DNA from: Mycobacterium malmoense
GTDB lineage: Bacteria > Actinomycetota > Actinomycetes > Mycobacteriales > Mycobacteriaceae
Direction: 5' to 3'
NCBI RefSeq assembly: GCF_019645855.1
Contig: NZ_CP080999.1
Span: 4,774,001-4,838,000 of the forward strand
Length of the DNA: 64,000 nucleotides
Position numbers and translations under genes: made by a program. This document shows, one piece after another, positions 1-7,886 of the stretch (position 1 is the stretch's first letter; every line of letters begins with the position of its first letter). Below the pieces are notes generated by a model. That model was not told the origin of the DNA, ran no database searches, and worked only from the letters and a program-made list of their open reading frames with translations.

Positions 1-1
1 G

Positions 2-79
2 CCCGTCAAGCGGCTGCTCGGCCGGATCGTGGGGCTGGGTTTCCGCCGCGAACACGTCCGCACCGTCGAACGCGTCTAG
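2..79 (+). CDS. C-terminal end of an unidentified gene (partial)
   Basis: An open frame runs from the left edge to a TAG at 77-79 and encodes an Arg/Val-rich tail ending RTVERV. The stop overlaps the stop of the convergent purD by two bases, the tight packing seen elsewhere here. The gene begins outside the window, and 25 residues are too few to name the family. Confidence 0.4.
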   Translation, partial: PVKRLLGRIVGLGFRREHVRTVERV

Positions 80-1344
80 ACGCGGACCTTACCTTCGGCC
101 GCCCGTAGACCGATATCCTTCCGGAAGTGACTGCCCGGCAACCTAATTGAGCCGAGAATCTCGTATGCTTGTGTGCGCGCGGCGGATAGGTCGGCGCCGA
201 TTCCCACCACCGACAGCACCCGACCGCCCGACGAGACGATCGCGCCGTCGTCGCGCCGCGCGGTGCCCGCGTGCAGCACCCCCTCGGCTTCGGAGCCGAC
301 GACGACGTCTCCGACCCGGGGACGTCCGGGATAATTCTCGGCCGCCAGCACCACCGTCACGGCCGCGCCGTCACGCCAGCGCAGCTCGCCGAAGTCGGCC
401 AGCGCGCCGGTGCCCGCGGCATACAGCAGCTGTCCGAGCGGCGATTCCAGCAGCGCCAGCACCGCCTGGGTTTCCGGATCGCCGAAGCGGCAATTGAATT
501 CGACGACGGCCGGCCCCTTCGCGGTGATCGCGAGACCGACGTACAGCAGTCCGCGAAACGGACTGCCGCGCTGAACCAGCTCGGCCGCAACGGGTTCGAC
601 GATCTGGGTGACGATTTCCCGGTATACGTCGTCGGGCAGCCACGGCAGCGGCGCATAGGCGCCCATGCCGCCGGTGTTGGGTCCGGTGTCGCCGTCGCCG
701 ACCCGCTTGAAATCCTGCGCCGGCAACAGCGGCACCACGGTACGGCCGTCGACGACGCAGAACAGCGACACCTCGGGGCCGTCGAGAAAGGACTCCAGCA
801 GCACCGGGTGGCCGGCCTCGAGCAGCCCGGCGGCGTGGGCGCGCGCGACGTCGCGGTCCGGCGTCACCACCACGCCCTTGCCGGCCGCCAGAGCGTCGTC
901 TTTCACCACCCAGGCCGGATCGCCCGCTGGCGGCCCGAACCTATCCAGGGCGGCGTCCAAAAGTGCTGGGCTGTCGATGATTTCGCTGATAGCGGTACGC
1001 ACCCCGGCCGCGGCCATGACCTCCTTGGCGAACGCCTTGGAGCCCTCGATGCGGGCGGCGTCCTTGCTCGGCCCGAAGCACACGATGCCGGCGGCGCGCA
1101 CGGCGTCGGCCACCCCCAGCACCAGCGGCACCTCGGGACCGATGACCACCATGTCGGCGCGCACCTCGCGCGCCAGGGCGACGACGTCCTCGCCGGAGGT
1201 GATGTCAATGTCGTGTTGCTCGGCCAGCCGGGCGGTGCCGGCGTTGCCCGGAGCGATGGCTAGTCCCGTGACCTGCGGGTCTTTGCGGAGCGCCAGCAGC
1301 AGCGCATGTTCACGGGCACCGGAACCGATCACCAGGACGCGCAC
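76..1344 (-). CDS. purD: Phosphoribosylamine--glycine ligase (GARS)
   Basis: PurD carries out the second step of de novo purine synthesis, joining glycine to phosphoribosylamine with ATP to give GAR in the cytoplasm. The 422-residue length is normal for the family. The N-terminal domain opens with the typical MRVLVIGSGAREHAL segment. An ATP-grasp domain follows with the GVVVTPD region, the GPEVSLF segment and the metal-binding VVEFNCRFGDPETQ motif, and then the C-terminal beta-barrel. It lies 45 bases downstream of the leftward catabolic gene group and may be read through from it. The order purD, CMD protein, hydroxyisobutyrate dehydrogenase, SDR, aldA matches M. tuberculosis Rv0772-Rv0768 inverted, as recalled. 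Confidence 0.97.
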   Translation of the reverse strand: MRVLVIGSGAREHALLLALRKDPQVTGLAIAPGNAGTARLAEQHDIDITSGEDVVALAREVRADMVVIGPEVPLVLGVADAVRAAGIVCFGPSKDAARIEGSKAFAKEVMAAAGVRTAISEIIDSPALLDAALDRFGPPAGDPAWVVKDDALAAGKGVVVTPDRDVARAHAAGLLEAGHPVLLESFLDGPEVSLFCVVDGRTVVPLLPAQDFKRVGDGDTGPNTGGMGAYAPLPWLPDDVYREIVTQIVEPVAAELVQRGSPFRGLLYVGLAITAKGPAVVEFNCRFGDPETQAVLALLESPLGQLLYAAGTGALADFGELRWRDGAAVTVVLAAENYPGRPRVGDVVVGSEAEGVLHAGTARRDDGAIVSSGGRVLSVVGIGADLSAARTQAYEILGSIRLPGSHFRKDIGLRAAEGKVRV

Positions 1345-1388
1345 GACACGTCACTTTAGCGGTCTCGTCGGGCAGGCAGCGGGCGGTA

Positions 1389-1826
1389 TCAGTCGACGGT
1401 GTTGCCGGTGTGCATCTTCAACGCGGCGTCCACGTTGGCCTTCTTGTCCTCGCCGGCGCCCTTGGCCGCGGCCCTCTTGCGCTTTGCCACGACGGTGTCG
1501 ACCGCGCCGTTGAGCGCCGAACCCAGCGGGAAGCCGAGATAGTGGGTGAGGAAGACGGCCATCTCCTTCAGTTCGGTCTCGGTGAGTTCGCCGTTGAGCA
1601 GGGCGGCGTTGATCTGGATTTCGGCCAGGTCGCGATTGCCTACCGCGGTCACCGCCGTCAGCGTCATGATGCGCTTGTCGCGCATCGACAACCCCGGTCG
1701 GGTCCAAATACTGCCGAACAGGTGATCGACGGTCAGGTCGAAGTACGCGTCGCCCTCGATGTTGGGCATCTCCCAGCCGTAGACCTCGTTCATCTTCTCG
1801 AGGCCCTTGCGGCGCAGTTCGTCCAT
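1389..1826 (-). CDS. Carboxymuconolactone decarboxylase (CMD/AhpD-fold) family protein
   Basis: A 145-residue helical protein with the CMD-family core: the VDHLFGSIWTRPGLSMRDKR segment followed by helices with AEIQINAALLNGELTE. It lacks the CxxC pair of AhpD-type peroxidases, so an antioxidant role is unlikely and a decarboxylase-like or scaffold role fits better. It starts directly after the stop of the upstream dehydrogenase gene, so the two are probably co-translated. It corresponds to M. tuberculosis Rv0771. The substrate is not evident from sequence, but the neighbours suggest carbon-compound catabolism. Confidence 0.88.
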   Translation of the reverse strand: MDELRRKGLEKMNEVYGWEMPNIEGDAYFDLTVDHLFGSIWTRPGLSMRDKRIMTLTAVTAVGNRDLAEIQINAALLNGELTETELKEMAVFLTHYLGFPLGSALNGAVDTVVAKRKRAAAKGAGEDKKANVDAALKMHTGNTVD

Positions 1827-2687
1827 TTACGTCTCTTTCTCTGTGTGCGGCACCCCGAGACCGGCCGCCAGCCGCTGATACGCCACCTCGGCGAGCGGGA
1901 GGTCAACCGACACCACCTCACCCAAGGCCAGCGCCAGGCTCAGATCCTTCTCCCCCAAGCCGCGGGTATGCAGGAAAGGCTGGTACAGGAAGTGGTCCGG
2001 CTCAAGGTCTTTCATGTCGTCGCGGACCATGATCGCCCCGGGCCCGCCGGTGAGCGCATCGGTGTGACGCACCACCCGGCCCAGCGCCTGCAGATCCAGC
2101 CCGGCCGCCTCGGCCAGCTTCATGGCCTCGCACGCCGCGGCGTAGGAGGTGAACGTCAACATGTTGCGGGCCAGCTTCATTCGTGTCCCCGCACCCGGCT
2201 CACCGGCGTGGATGACCAACGACGCCCACTGCTTGAATGCCGGCTTGATCCGCTCGTACACCTCGCGCTCGGCGCCCACCATGGTGGCGAGTTCGCCCTT
2301 CTCGGCGGCGCCGGCGCCGCCGCTAACCGGCGCGTCGGCGACGTGAATGCCCTGCAGTTTCAGTTCGCCGGCCAGCTCGACGGCGGTGGTATCGCTGATC
2401 GTCGAGTGGATCGCGATCACGGTGCCGGGCTTCGCGTTGGCCGCCAGTTCGGCGACGACCTCACGCACCTGCGCATCGTCGAGGACGGTGACGCTGATGA
2501 TGTCGGCGGCGACTGCAATGTCGGCCACGCCGTCGGCCAGTGTCGCGCCGGCCTCGGCCAGCGGTGTCATGGCCTCGGCCCGGACGTCGTAAACGATTAC
2601 CCCGCCCGGCCAGTCGACCAGTCGTTTGGCCATCGGCGCGCCCATATTGCCCAGCCCGATGTAGCCGAGCTTCACCTCGTCTGTCAT
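1827..2687 (-). CDS. 3-hydroxyisobutyrate dehydrogenase-family oxidoreductase
   Basis: A beta-hydroxyacid dehydrogenase of 286 residues. The N-terminal Rossmann fold shows the dinucleotide motif LGYIGLGNMGAPMAKRL. The substrate-binding DAPVSGG segment lies near residue 119, and the segment with the catalytic lysine (GTRMKLARN) near 170. Such enzymes oxidise 3-hydroxyisobutyrate, tartronate semialdehyde or related short hydroxyacids with NAD(P). Its ATG overlaps the TGA of the upstream SDR by four bases, and it abuts the CMD gene downstream. It corresponds to Rv0770. The exact substrate cannot be read from the sequence. Confidence 0.92.
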   Translation of the reverse strand: MTDEVKLGYIGLGNMGAPMAKRLVDWPGGVIVYDVRAEAMTPLAEAGATLADGVADIAVAADIISVTVLDDAQVREVVAELAANAKPGTVIAIHSTISDTTAVELAGELKLQGIHVADAPVSGGAGAAEKGELATMVGAEREVYERIKPAFKQWASLVIHAGEPGAGTRMKLARNMLTFTSYAAACEAMKLAEAAGLDLQALGRVVRHTDALTGGPGAIMVRDDMKDLEPDHFLYQPFLHTRGLGEKDLSLALALGEVVSVDLPLAEVAYQRLAAGLGVPHTEKET

Positions 2688-3433
2688 GACCTAATTATCT
2701 GCCCACCGTCGACGTTGAAGATCTGCCCGGTGATCCACGCCGCCTCGTCGGAGAGCAGAAACAGGCACATCCCGACGAGATCCTCGGGAGTTCCCATGCG
2801 CGACAACGGAAGTCCCTTGACGATGTCGTCGACGATCTCCTTGGGCGTGGTGGTTCGGTTGGCCTCGGTGTCGATGGGTCCGGGCGCGATCGCGTTGATC
2901 CGGATCTTCTGGCCACCCAGTTCGCGCGAGAGCTGTTGGGTCAGGCCGTTGATGCCGACCTTGGCCAGGCCGTAGAAGTTCGCGTACAGCCACGCGGCGG
3001 TGGACGATTGGTTGACGATCGCCCCGCCGCCGCGCTTGGCCATCTTCTTGTACACCGCGCGGGTGCACCACAGCGCGCCGTCGAGGTTCACGCTCATGAA
3101 CTTCTTGTAGTACTCGGGGTCGACGGTGAGCAAGAAGTCCAGCTTCATGCCGCCGAAGATGGCGGCGTTGTTCACCAGATAGTCGATGCCGCCGAACTCG
3201 GCCAGGGTGCGGTCGGCCATGGCCTTCGCCGAGGCCGGGTCGGAAACGTCGACCGGGACGGCCAGCGCCGTGCCGCCGTCGGCGACGATCTGCTTGGCCA
3301 CCCCCTCGGCTGCCTCGGCCTTGATGTCGGCCACGACGACGGCCGCGCCCTCGCGGGCCAGTGCCTCGGCGTACGCCTGGCCGATGCCGCCACCGGATCC
3401 GGTGACGATGGCGACTTTGTTCTCAAACCGCAT
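2684..3433 (-). CDS. Short-chain dehydrogenase/reductase (classical SDR)
   Basis: A classical 249-residue SDR with the cofactor motif TGSGGGIG near residue 12, NNAAI near 88 and an active site with Ser in NQSSTAAW. The Tyr/Lys pair sits in YGLAK (Tyr near 154, Lys near 158). The motif is intact, so it should be a functional NAD(P)-dependent oxidoreductase. It corresponds to Rv0769. It overlaps the downstream dehydrogenase by four bases and follows aldA by 76 bases, so aldA, SDR, hydroxyacid dehydrogenase and CMD probably form one transcript for oxidising an alcohol/aldehyde intermediate. Confidence 0.93.
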   Translation of the reverse strand: MRFENKVAIVTGSGGGIGQAYAEALAREGAAVVVADIKAEAAEGVAKQIVADGGTALAVPVDVSDPASAKAMADRTLAEFGGIDYLVNNAAIFGGMKLDFLLTVDPEYYKKFMSVNLDGALWCTRAVYKKMAKRGGGAIVNQSSTAAWLYANFYGLAKVGINGLTQQLSRELGGQKIRINAIAPGPIDTEANRTTTPKEIVDDIVKGLPLSRMGTPEDLVGMCLFLLSDEAAWITGQIFNVDGGQIIRS

Positions 3434-3509
3434 TCTTTTCCCTTCCGCTGAATGTGTAGTTATGGCACGTTTTTCGCGCCGTCACGTGTCATAAGTCCAC
3501 ACTCGACCG

Positions 3510-4976
3510 CTAGATCGCCTCGGCGATGAGCTTGGCTTCCAGGTACTCCTCGAAGCCGAGAAGCCCCATTTCCCGGCCGTTGCCGGACTGCTTGTAACCG
3601 CCGAAAGGCGCGTCGGCGGAGTACCAGACGCCGCCGTTGACGTTGACGGTTCCCACCCGCAGCCGCGCGGCGACCTTCGCGGCACGCTGCGGGTCGGCGC
3701 TAAACACGGTGCCCGACAAGCCATATGGAGAATCGTTGGCGATGCGTACCGCGTCGTCGTCGCCGTCGTGGGCGATCACGGTGAGCACCGGCCCGAAGAT
3801 CTCCTCCCGGGCCGGGCGGGCGTCGTTGGTCAGGCCCGCGATCACGGTGGGTTCGATGAAGAAGCCGGCATCCCGATCGGCCGGCCGGCCACCGCCGCAG
3901 GCGAACGTCCCGCCTTCGGCGACCGCCAGATCGAGGTAGCCCTGCACCCGGTCCCGCTGCCGCGCCGAGATCAGCGGCCCGCACACGGTGCCGGGTTCGG
4001 TGGGGTCGCCGGGCTTGATCGACCCCATCGTGCCGGCCGCGATGGCGACGGCCTCGTCATAGCGGGCGCGCGGCACCACGAGCCGGGTCGTGATCGCGCA
4101 GCCCTGCCCGGCGTGCATGGACGCGGTGAACGCCGACATCGAGCACGCCCCGGACAGGTCCGCGTCGTCGAGCACGACGAACGCCGATTTGCCGCCCAGT
4201 TCCAGGAACACCTTCTTGATTGTCGCGGCGGCGTCGCCCATCACGGCGCGGCCGGTGGCCGTGGAGCCGGTGAACGAAATCATGTCCACCCGAGGGTCTT
4301 TGGCCAACAGCGCGCCGAGGCCGTGGTCGCTGGAGGTGACGATGTTGACCACGCCGGGTGGAAAGTCGGTGTGCTCGGCGATGATCTCGCCGAGCACCGC
4401 CGCGCACCATGACGTGTCCGGTGCGGGCTTCAACACGACGGTGTTGCCCGCGGCCAGCGCGGGACCCAGCTTGGCCAGGTTGATCTGGTGTGGGAAATTC
4501 CACGGGGTGATCGCGCCGACGACGCCGACGGCCTCACGCGCGAGGGTGCGCCGGGTGGGAATTCCCATCGGCGAGGCCTCACCGAAATCCTGGTTCCACG
4601 CGTAGGACTCGGCGGTGTCGGCCGCGAAGCTCAGGTCGCCGACCGGACCCTCCAATTGCGCACCGGCGGTAAGCATCCGGGGTGCGCCGACCTCCGAAAT
4701 GGTCAGTTTCCGCAATTCTTCGACGTGTTCGCGCATCGCGTCGCGCAGCTGGCGCACGCACCGCACCCGCAGCTCGGTGTTGCGGGACCAGTCGGTGTCG
4801 TCGAAGGCGCGCCGCGCGGCGTCGATGGCGCGGCCCATGTCGTCGGCGTTCGCGTCGGCGGCGACTCCCAGCACCTCCTCGGTCGCCGGGTTGATCGTCG
4901 GGAAGGTGCCCGCGCTGCCCTCCGAGAACTTGCCGTCGATGAACAGTGCGCTAGCGCCGTCGGCCAACAGGGCCAT
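3510..4976 (-). CDS. aldA: NAD(P)-dependent aldehyde dehydrogenase
   Basis: An aldehyde dehydrogenase of 488 residues from the ATG at 4976; the open frame continues upstream, but that extension runs through the putative operator region and lacks ALDH similarity. Visible motifs are the ITPWNFP cofactor segment, FTGSTATG, the LELGGKS segment with the general-base Glu, and the nucleophile in GQGCAITTR. It oxidises an aldehyde to an acid; substrate unknown. It is divergent from tetR and heads the leftward group. An inverted repeat TGGACA-N2-TGTCCG at 5031-5044 upstream suggests repression by that TetR protein. It corresponds to Rv0768. Confidence 0.94.
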   Translation of the reverse strand: MALLADGASALFIDGKFSEGSAGTFPTINPATEEVLGVAADANADDMGRAIDAARRAFDDTDWSRNTELRVRCVRQLRDAMREHVEELRKLTISEVGAPRMLTAGAQLEGPVGDLSFAADTAESYAWNQDFGEASPMGIPTRRTLAREAVGVVGAITPWNFPHQINLAKLGPALAAGNTVVLKPAPDTSWCAAVLGEIIAEHTDFPPGVVNIVTSSDHGLGALLAKDPRVDMISFTGSTATGRAVMGDAAATIKKVFLELGGKSAFVVLDDADLSGACSMSAFTASMHAGQGCAITTRLVVPRARYDEAVAIAAGTMGSIKPGDPTEPGTVCGPLISARQRDRVQGYLDLAVAEGGTFACGGGRPADRDAGFFIEPTVIAGLTNDARPAREEIFGPVLTVIAHDGDDDAVRIANDSPYGLSGTVFSADPQRAAKVAARLRVGTVNVNGGVWYSADAPFGGYKQSGNGREMGLLGFEEYLEAKLIAEAI

Positions 4977-5030
4977 CTCCCGCTCCCGTCTACGCGTGAA
5001 CCAATTCAAAATCCACCGAGCCAAACCGAA

Positions 5031-5044
5031 TGGACACTTGTCCG
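5031..5044. promoter_or_regulatory. Putative TetR operator, aldA side
   Basis: TGGACACTTGTCCG is an inverted repeat (half-sites TGGACA and TGTCCG around two bases). It is nearly identical to a second copy at 5188-5201. It lies 55 bases upstream of the aldA ATG in the divergent aldA/tetR region. Assignment to the adjacent TetR protein is inferred from position and symmetry. Confidence 0.6.
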
Positions 5045-5187
5045 ATATTATCCCATCGAACCATAGCCTCCAGCTCGCCAGCGGTGCAAGGGCCGATCCC
5101 ACAAAGGACCCAAAGTGCCGCCAAGTATCTAATTGAACAGTATGTTTACCCCGCACTCTTGCTTCCTATCGTAGACATCCGATAGCC

Positions 5188-5201
5188 TGGACAAGTGTCC
5201 A
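5188..5201. promoter_or_regulatory. Putative TetR operator overlapping the tetR start
   Basis: TGGACAAGTGTCCA has perfect 6-base inverted half-sites around a 2-base centre. It includes the GTG start codon of the tetR gene (5195). Binding there would block transcription or initiation of tetR and cyp123, which fits autorepression. Confidence 0.6.
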
Positions 5202-5839
5202 GCGATGCACTGGTGACGATCACATCCCGCGCCGGGCGCCAGACCGGAGAAACTCCGCGCAACCGCCGCCAGGAGGAGACCTTCCGCAAGGTGCTCGCCG
5301 CCGGCATCGAAATGCTGCGCGAGAGGTCCTACGCCGACCTGACGGTGCGCGCGGTGGCGGCGCGCGCCAAGGTGGCCCCGGCGACCGCGTACACCTACTT
5401 CTCGTCGAAGAACCACCTGATCGCCGAGGTCTACCTCGACCTGGTGCGGCAGGTCCCCTACTTCACCGACGTCAACGATCCCATGCCCGTGCGGGTGGAC
5501 CGGACCTTGCGCCAGTTGGCCTTGGTGGTCGCCGACGAACCCGAGGTCAGCGCGGCGTGCACGACGGCGTTGCTCGGGAGCGGTGCCGATCCTGCCGTGC
5601 GCTCGGCGCGCGACCGGATTGGCGCGGAGATCCACCGGCGCATCGCATCGGCCATCGGGCCCGGCGCCAATCCCGCCACCGTGTCCGCCCTCGAGATGGC
5701 CTTCTTCGGCGCGCTGGTGCAGGCCGGCAGCGGCGAATTCACCTACCGCGGAATCACCGACCGGCTGGCCTACGTGGTGAGCCTTATCCTCACCGGCGCC
5801 GGCGAGACAAGCGAACAACCAAGCGGGGACGAACGATGA
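5195..5839 (+). CDS. TetR-family transcriptional regulator
   Basis: A 214-residue protein with an N-terminal TetR DNA-binding domain (about residues 23-70). The helix-turn-helix is visible in LTVRAVAARAKVAPATAYTYFSSK, followed by a helical ligand domain. It is divergent from aldA and upstream of cyp123, whose ATG overlaps its TGA by four bases, so it is the local regulator of both directions. The GTG start has no obvious ribosome-binding site and lies inside an inverted repeat, which suggests a leaderless, autoregulated mRNA. It corresponds to Rv0767c. The ligand is unknown; a P450 or aldehyde substrate is plausible. Confidence 0.93.
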   Translation: MSSDALVTITSRAGRQTGETPRNRRQEETFRKVLAAGIEMLRERSYADLTVRAVAARAKVAPATAYTYFSSKNHLIAEVYLDLVRQVPYFTDVNDPMPVRVDRTLRQLALVVADEPEVSAACTTALLGSGADPAVRSARDRIGAEIHRRIASAIGPGANPATVSALEMAFFGALVQAGSGEFTYRGITDRLAYVVSLILTGAGETSEQPSGDER

Positions 5840-7062
5840 CCGTGCACGTCGGCGACCACGAGTTGGTCCTGGATCCTTACGACTACGACTTCCACGAAGA
5901 TCCGTATCCCTACTACAAGCGGCTGCGCGACGAGGCCCCGCTGTACCGCAACGACGACCTGAAGTTCTGGGCGTTGTCGCGGCATCAGGACGTGCTGCAC
6001 GGCTTCCGCAACAGCACAACGCTGTCCAACCGCGACGGCGTGTCGCTGGACCCGGTGTCGCGCGGACCGCACGCCTCGAAGACGATGTCGTTCTTGGCGA
6101 TGGACGATCCCGCCCACCTGCGTCTGCGCACGCTGGTGTCGAAAGGCTTTACCCCGCGCCGGATTCGGGAACTCGAGCCGCGGGTCACAGAGATCGCGAC
6201 GCAACACCTCGACACCATGTTGGAGAAGGCAAGCTCACACCCTTCCGGCACCGTCGACTACGTCGACGAGTTCGCCGGGAAGCTGCCCATGGATGTCATC
6301 TCCGAACTGATGGGGGTTCCCGAGCCGGACCGAGTCCAGGTGCGCGCCTGGGCCGATGGCGTGATGCACCGCGAGGACGGCGTCAACGACGTGCCGGCTT
6401 CGGCGATCGAGGCGTCGATCAACCTCATCGTCTTCTACCAGGAGATGATCGCCGAGCGCCGAGCGAAGCCGGCCGAGGATCTGACGTCGGCGCTGCTGGC
6501 GGCCGAGATCGACGGCGACCGGCTGACCGACGAGGAAGTCCTCGGGTTCATGTTCCTGATGGTGATCGCCGGCAACGAGACCACCACCAAACTGCTTGCC
6601 AATGCGGCTTTTTGGGGTCACAAGAATCCCGACCAGCTGGCCCCGGTCTACACCGACCTGTCCCGGGTGCCGCTGTGGGTCGAGGAGACGCTGCGCTACG
6701 ACACGTCCAGCCAGATTCTGGCCCGCACCGTGTCCGGAGAGCTCACCCTTTACGACACGACGATCCCCGAGGGTGACGTGCTGCTGCTGCTGCCCGGTTC
6801 GGCCCATCGCGACGAGCGGGTGTTCGACAATCCCGACGACTACCTGGTCGGACGCGAAATCGGGCCCAGGCTCTTGAGTTTCGGCAGCGGCGCCCACTTC
6901 TGCCTGGGCGCGCACCTGGCCCGGATGGAGGCGCGGGTCGCGCTCACCGAACTGTTCAAGCGAATCCGCGGCTACCAGGTCGACGAGGCCAGCGCCGTCC
7001 GCGTCCACTCCAGTAACGTCCGCGGGTTCGCCCACCTACCCATGAGCATCGAGGTCTCCTAA
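5836..7062 (+). CDS. cyp123: Cytochrome P450 (CYP123 family)
   Basis: A soluble bacterial P450 of 408 residues. It has the I-helix oxygen-activation motif AGNETTT near residue 250, the ExxR in EETLRYD, and the haem loop FGSGAHFCLGAHLARME with the Cys thiolate ligand near 356. The ATG at 5836 overlaps the tetR stop. The gene begins a rightward, translationally coupled series in which cyp51 and a ferredoxin follow, so that ferredoxin may also serve this enzyme. It corresponds to M. tuberculosis CYP123 (Rv0766c), for which I know no established substrate. Confidence 0.93.
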   Translation: MTVHVGDHELVLDPYDYDFHEDPYPYYKRLRDEAPLYRNDDLKFWALSRHQDVLHGFRNSTTLSNRDGVSLDPVSRGPHASKTMSFLAMDDPAHLRLRTLVSKGFTPRRIRELEPRVTEIATQHLDTMLEKASSHPSGTVDYVDEFAGKLPMDVISELMGVPEPDRVQVRAWADGVMHREDGVNDVPASAIEASINLIVFYQEMIAERRAKPAEDLTSALLAAEIDGDRLTDEEVLGFMFLMVIAGNETTTKLLANAAFWGHKNPDQLAPVYTDLSRVPLWVEETLRYDTSSQILARTVSGELTLYDTTIPEGDVLLLLPGSAHRDERVFDNPDDYLVGREIGPRLLSFGSGAHFCLGAHLARMEARVALTELFKRIRGYQVDEASAVRVHSSNVRGFAHLPMSIEVS

Positions 7063-7886
7063 TGCCCCGCTTTGAACCACATCCGGCGCGCAGGCCCGCG
7101 ATCGTCGCCGGCGCATCGTCGGGCATCGGCGCGGCCACCGCCGTCGAGCTTGCCGCCCACGGCTTTCCGGTGGCGCTGGGCGCACGGCGCGTCGAAAAGT
7201 GCCAGGAGATCGTCGAGAAGATTCGCGCCGACGGCGGCGAAGCGGTCGCGCTGCCGCTCGACGTCACCGACGCCGACTCGGTGAAGGGATTCGTGCACCA
7301 GGCCACCGAGCAGCTCGGCGACATCGAGGTCCTGGTCACCGGCGCCGGCGACACCCACTTCGGGCGACTGCACGAAATCGACACCGAGACTTTCGAATCG
7401 CAGATCCAGATCCATCTGATCGGGGCCAACCGGTTAGCCACCGCGGTACTGCCGGGCATGATCGAGCGTCAGCGCGGCGACCTCATCTTCGTGGGTTCCG
7501 ACGTCGCGCTGCGCCAGCGCCCGCACATGGGCGCCTACGGCGCCGCGAAGGCGGGGCTGGTCGCGATGGTCACCAACTTGCAGATGGAGCTCGAGGGCAC
7601 CGGCGTGCGGGCGTCGATCGTGCATCCCGGCCCCACCAAGACCGCGATGGGCTGGAGCCTGCCGGCCGAGGCGATCGGTCCGGCGCTGGAGGACTGGGCC
7701 AAGTGGGGCCAGGCACGCCACGACTATTTTTTGCGGGCGTCCGATCTGGCCCGCGCGATCACCTTCGTCGCCGAGACGCCCAGGGGCGGCTTCGTGGTCA
7801 ACCTGGAACTGCAGCCCGAAGCACCCCTGACCACGACGAAAGAACGCCAACAACTCAAACTGGATGAGAAGGCACTGGATTCATGA
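7062..7886 (+). CDS. Short-chain dehydrogenase/reductase
   Basis: A 274-residue SDR with the cofactor motif GASSGIGAAT near residue 17, a GAGDTHF segment replacing the usual NNAG, the catalytic Ser in FVGSDVAL and the Tyr/Lys pair in YGAAK. The NNAG variant and C-terminal extension suggest a divergent but probably active oxidoreductase. It starts in the TAATG overlap with cyp123 and overlaps cyp51 by four bases. It corresponds to Rv0765c. Its place between two P450 genes suggests it acts on the same sterol- or lipid-like compound, but this is inference. Confidence 0.92.
   Translation: MPRFEPHPARRPAIVAGASSGIGAATAVELAAHGFPVALGARRVEKCQEIVEKIRADGGEAVALPLDVTDADSVKGFVHQATEQLGDIEVLVTGAGDTHFGRLHEIDTETFESQIQIHLIGANRLATAVLPGMIERQRGDLIFVGSDVALRQRPHMGAYGAAKAGLVAMVTNLQMELEGTGVRASIVHPGPTKTAMGWSLPAEAIGPALEDWAKWGQARHDYFLRASDLARAITFVAETPRGGFVVNLELQPEAPLTTTKERQQLKLDEKALDS

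Noticed and set aside
271..1513. Long plus-strand frames opposite purD and the CMD gene
   Set aside because: They are shadows of the minus-strand genes: no start context, and composition typical of reversed high-GC coding DNA.
4977..5156. N-terminal extension of aldA by 60 residues
   Set aside because: It crosses the operator-like repeat, has no ALDH similarity, and a normal-length protein starts at 4976.
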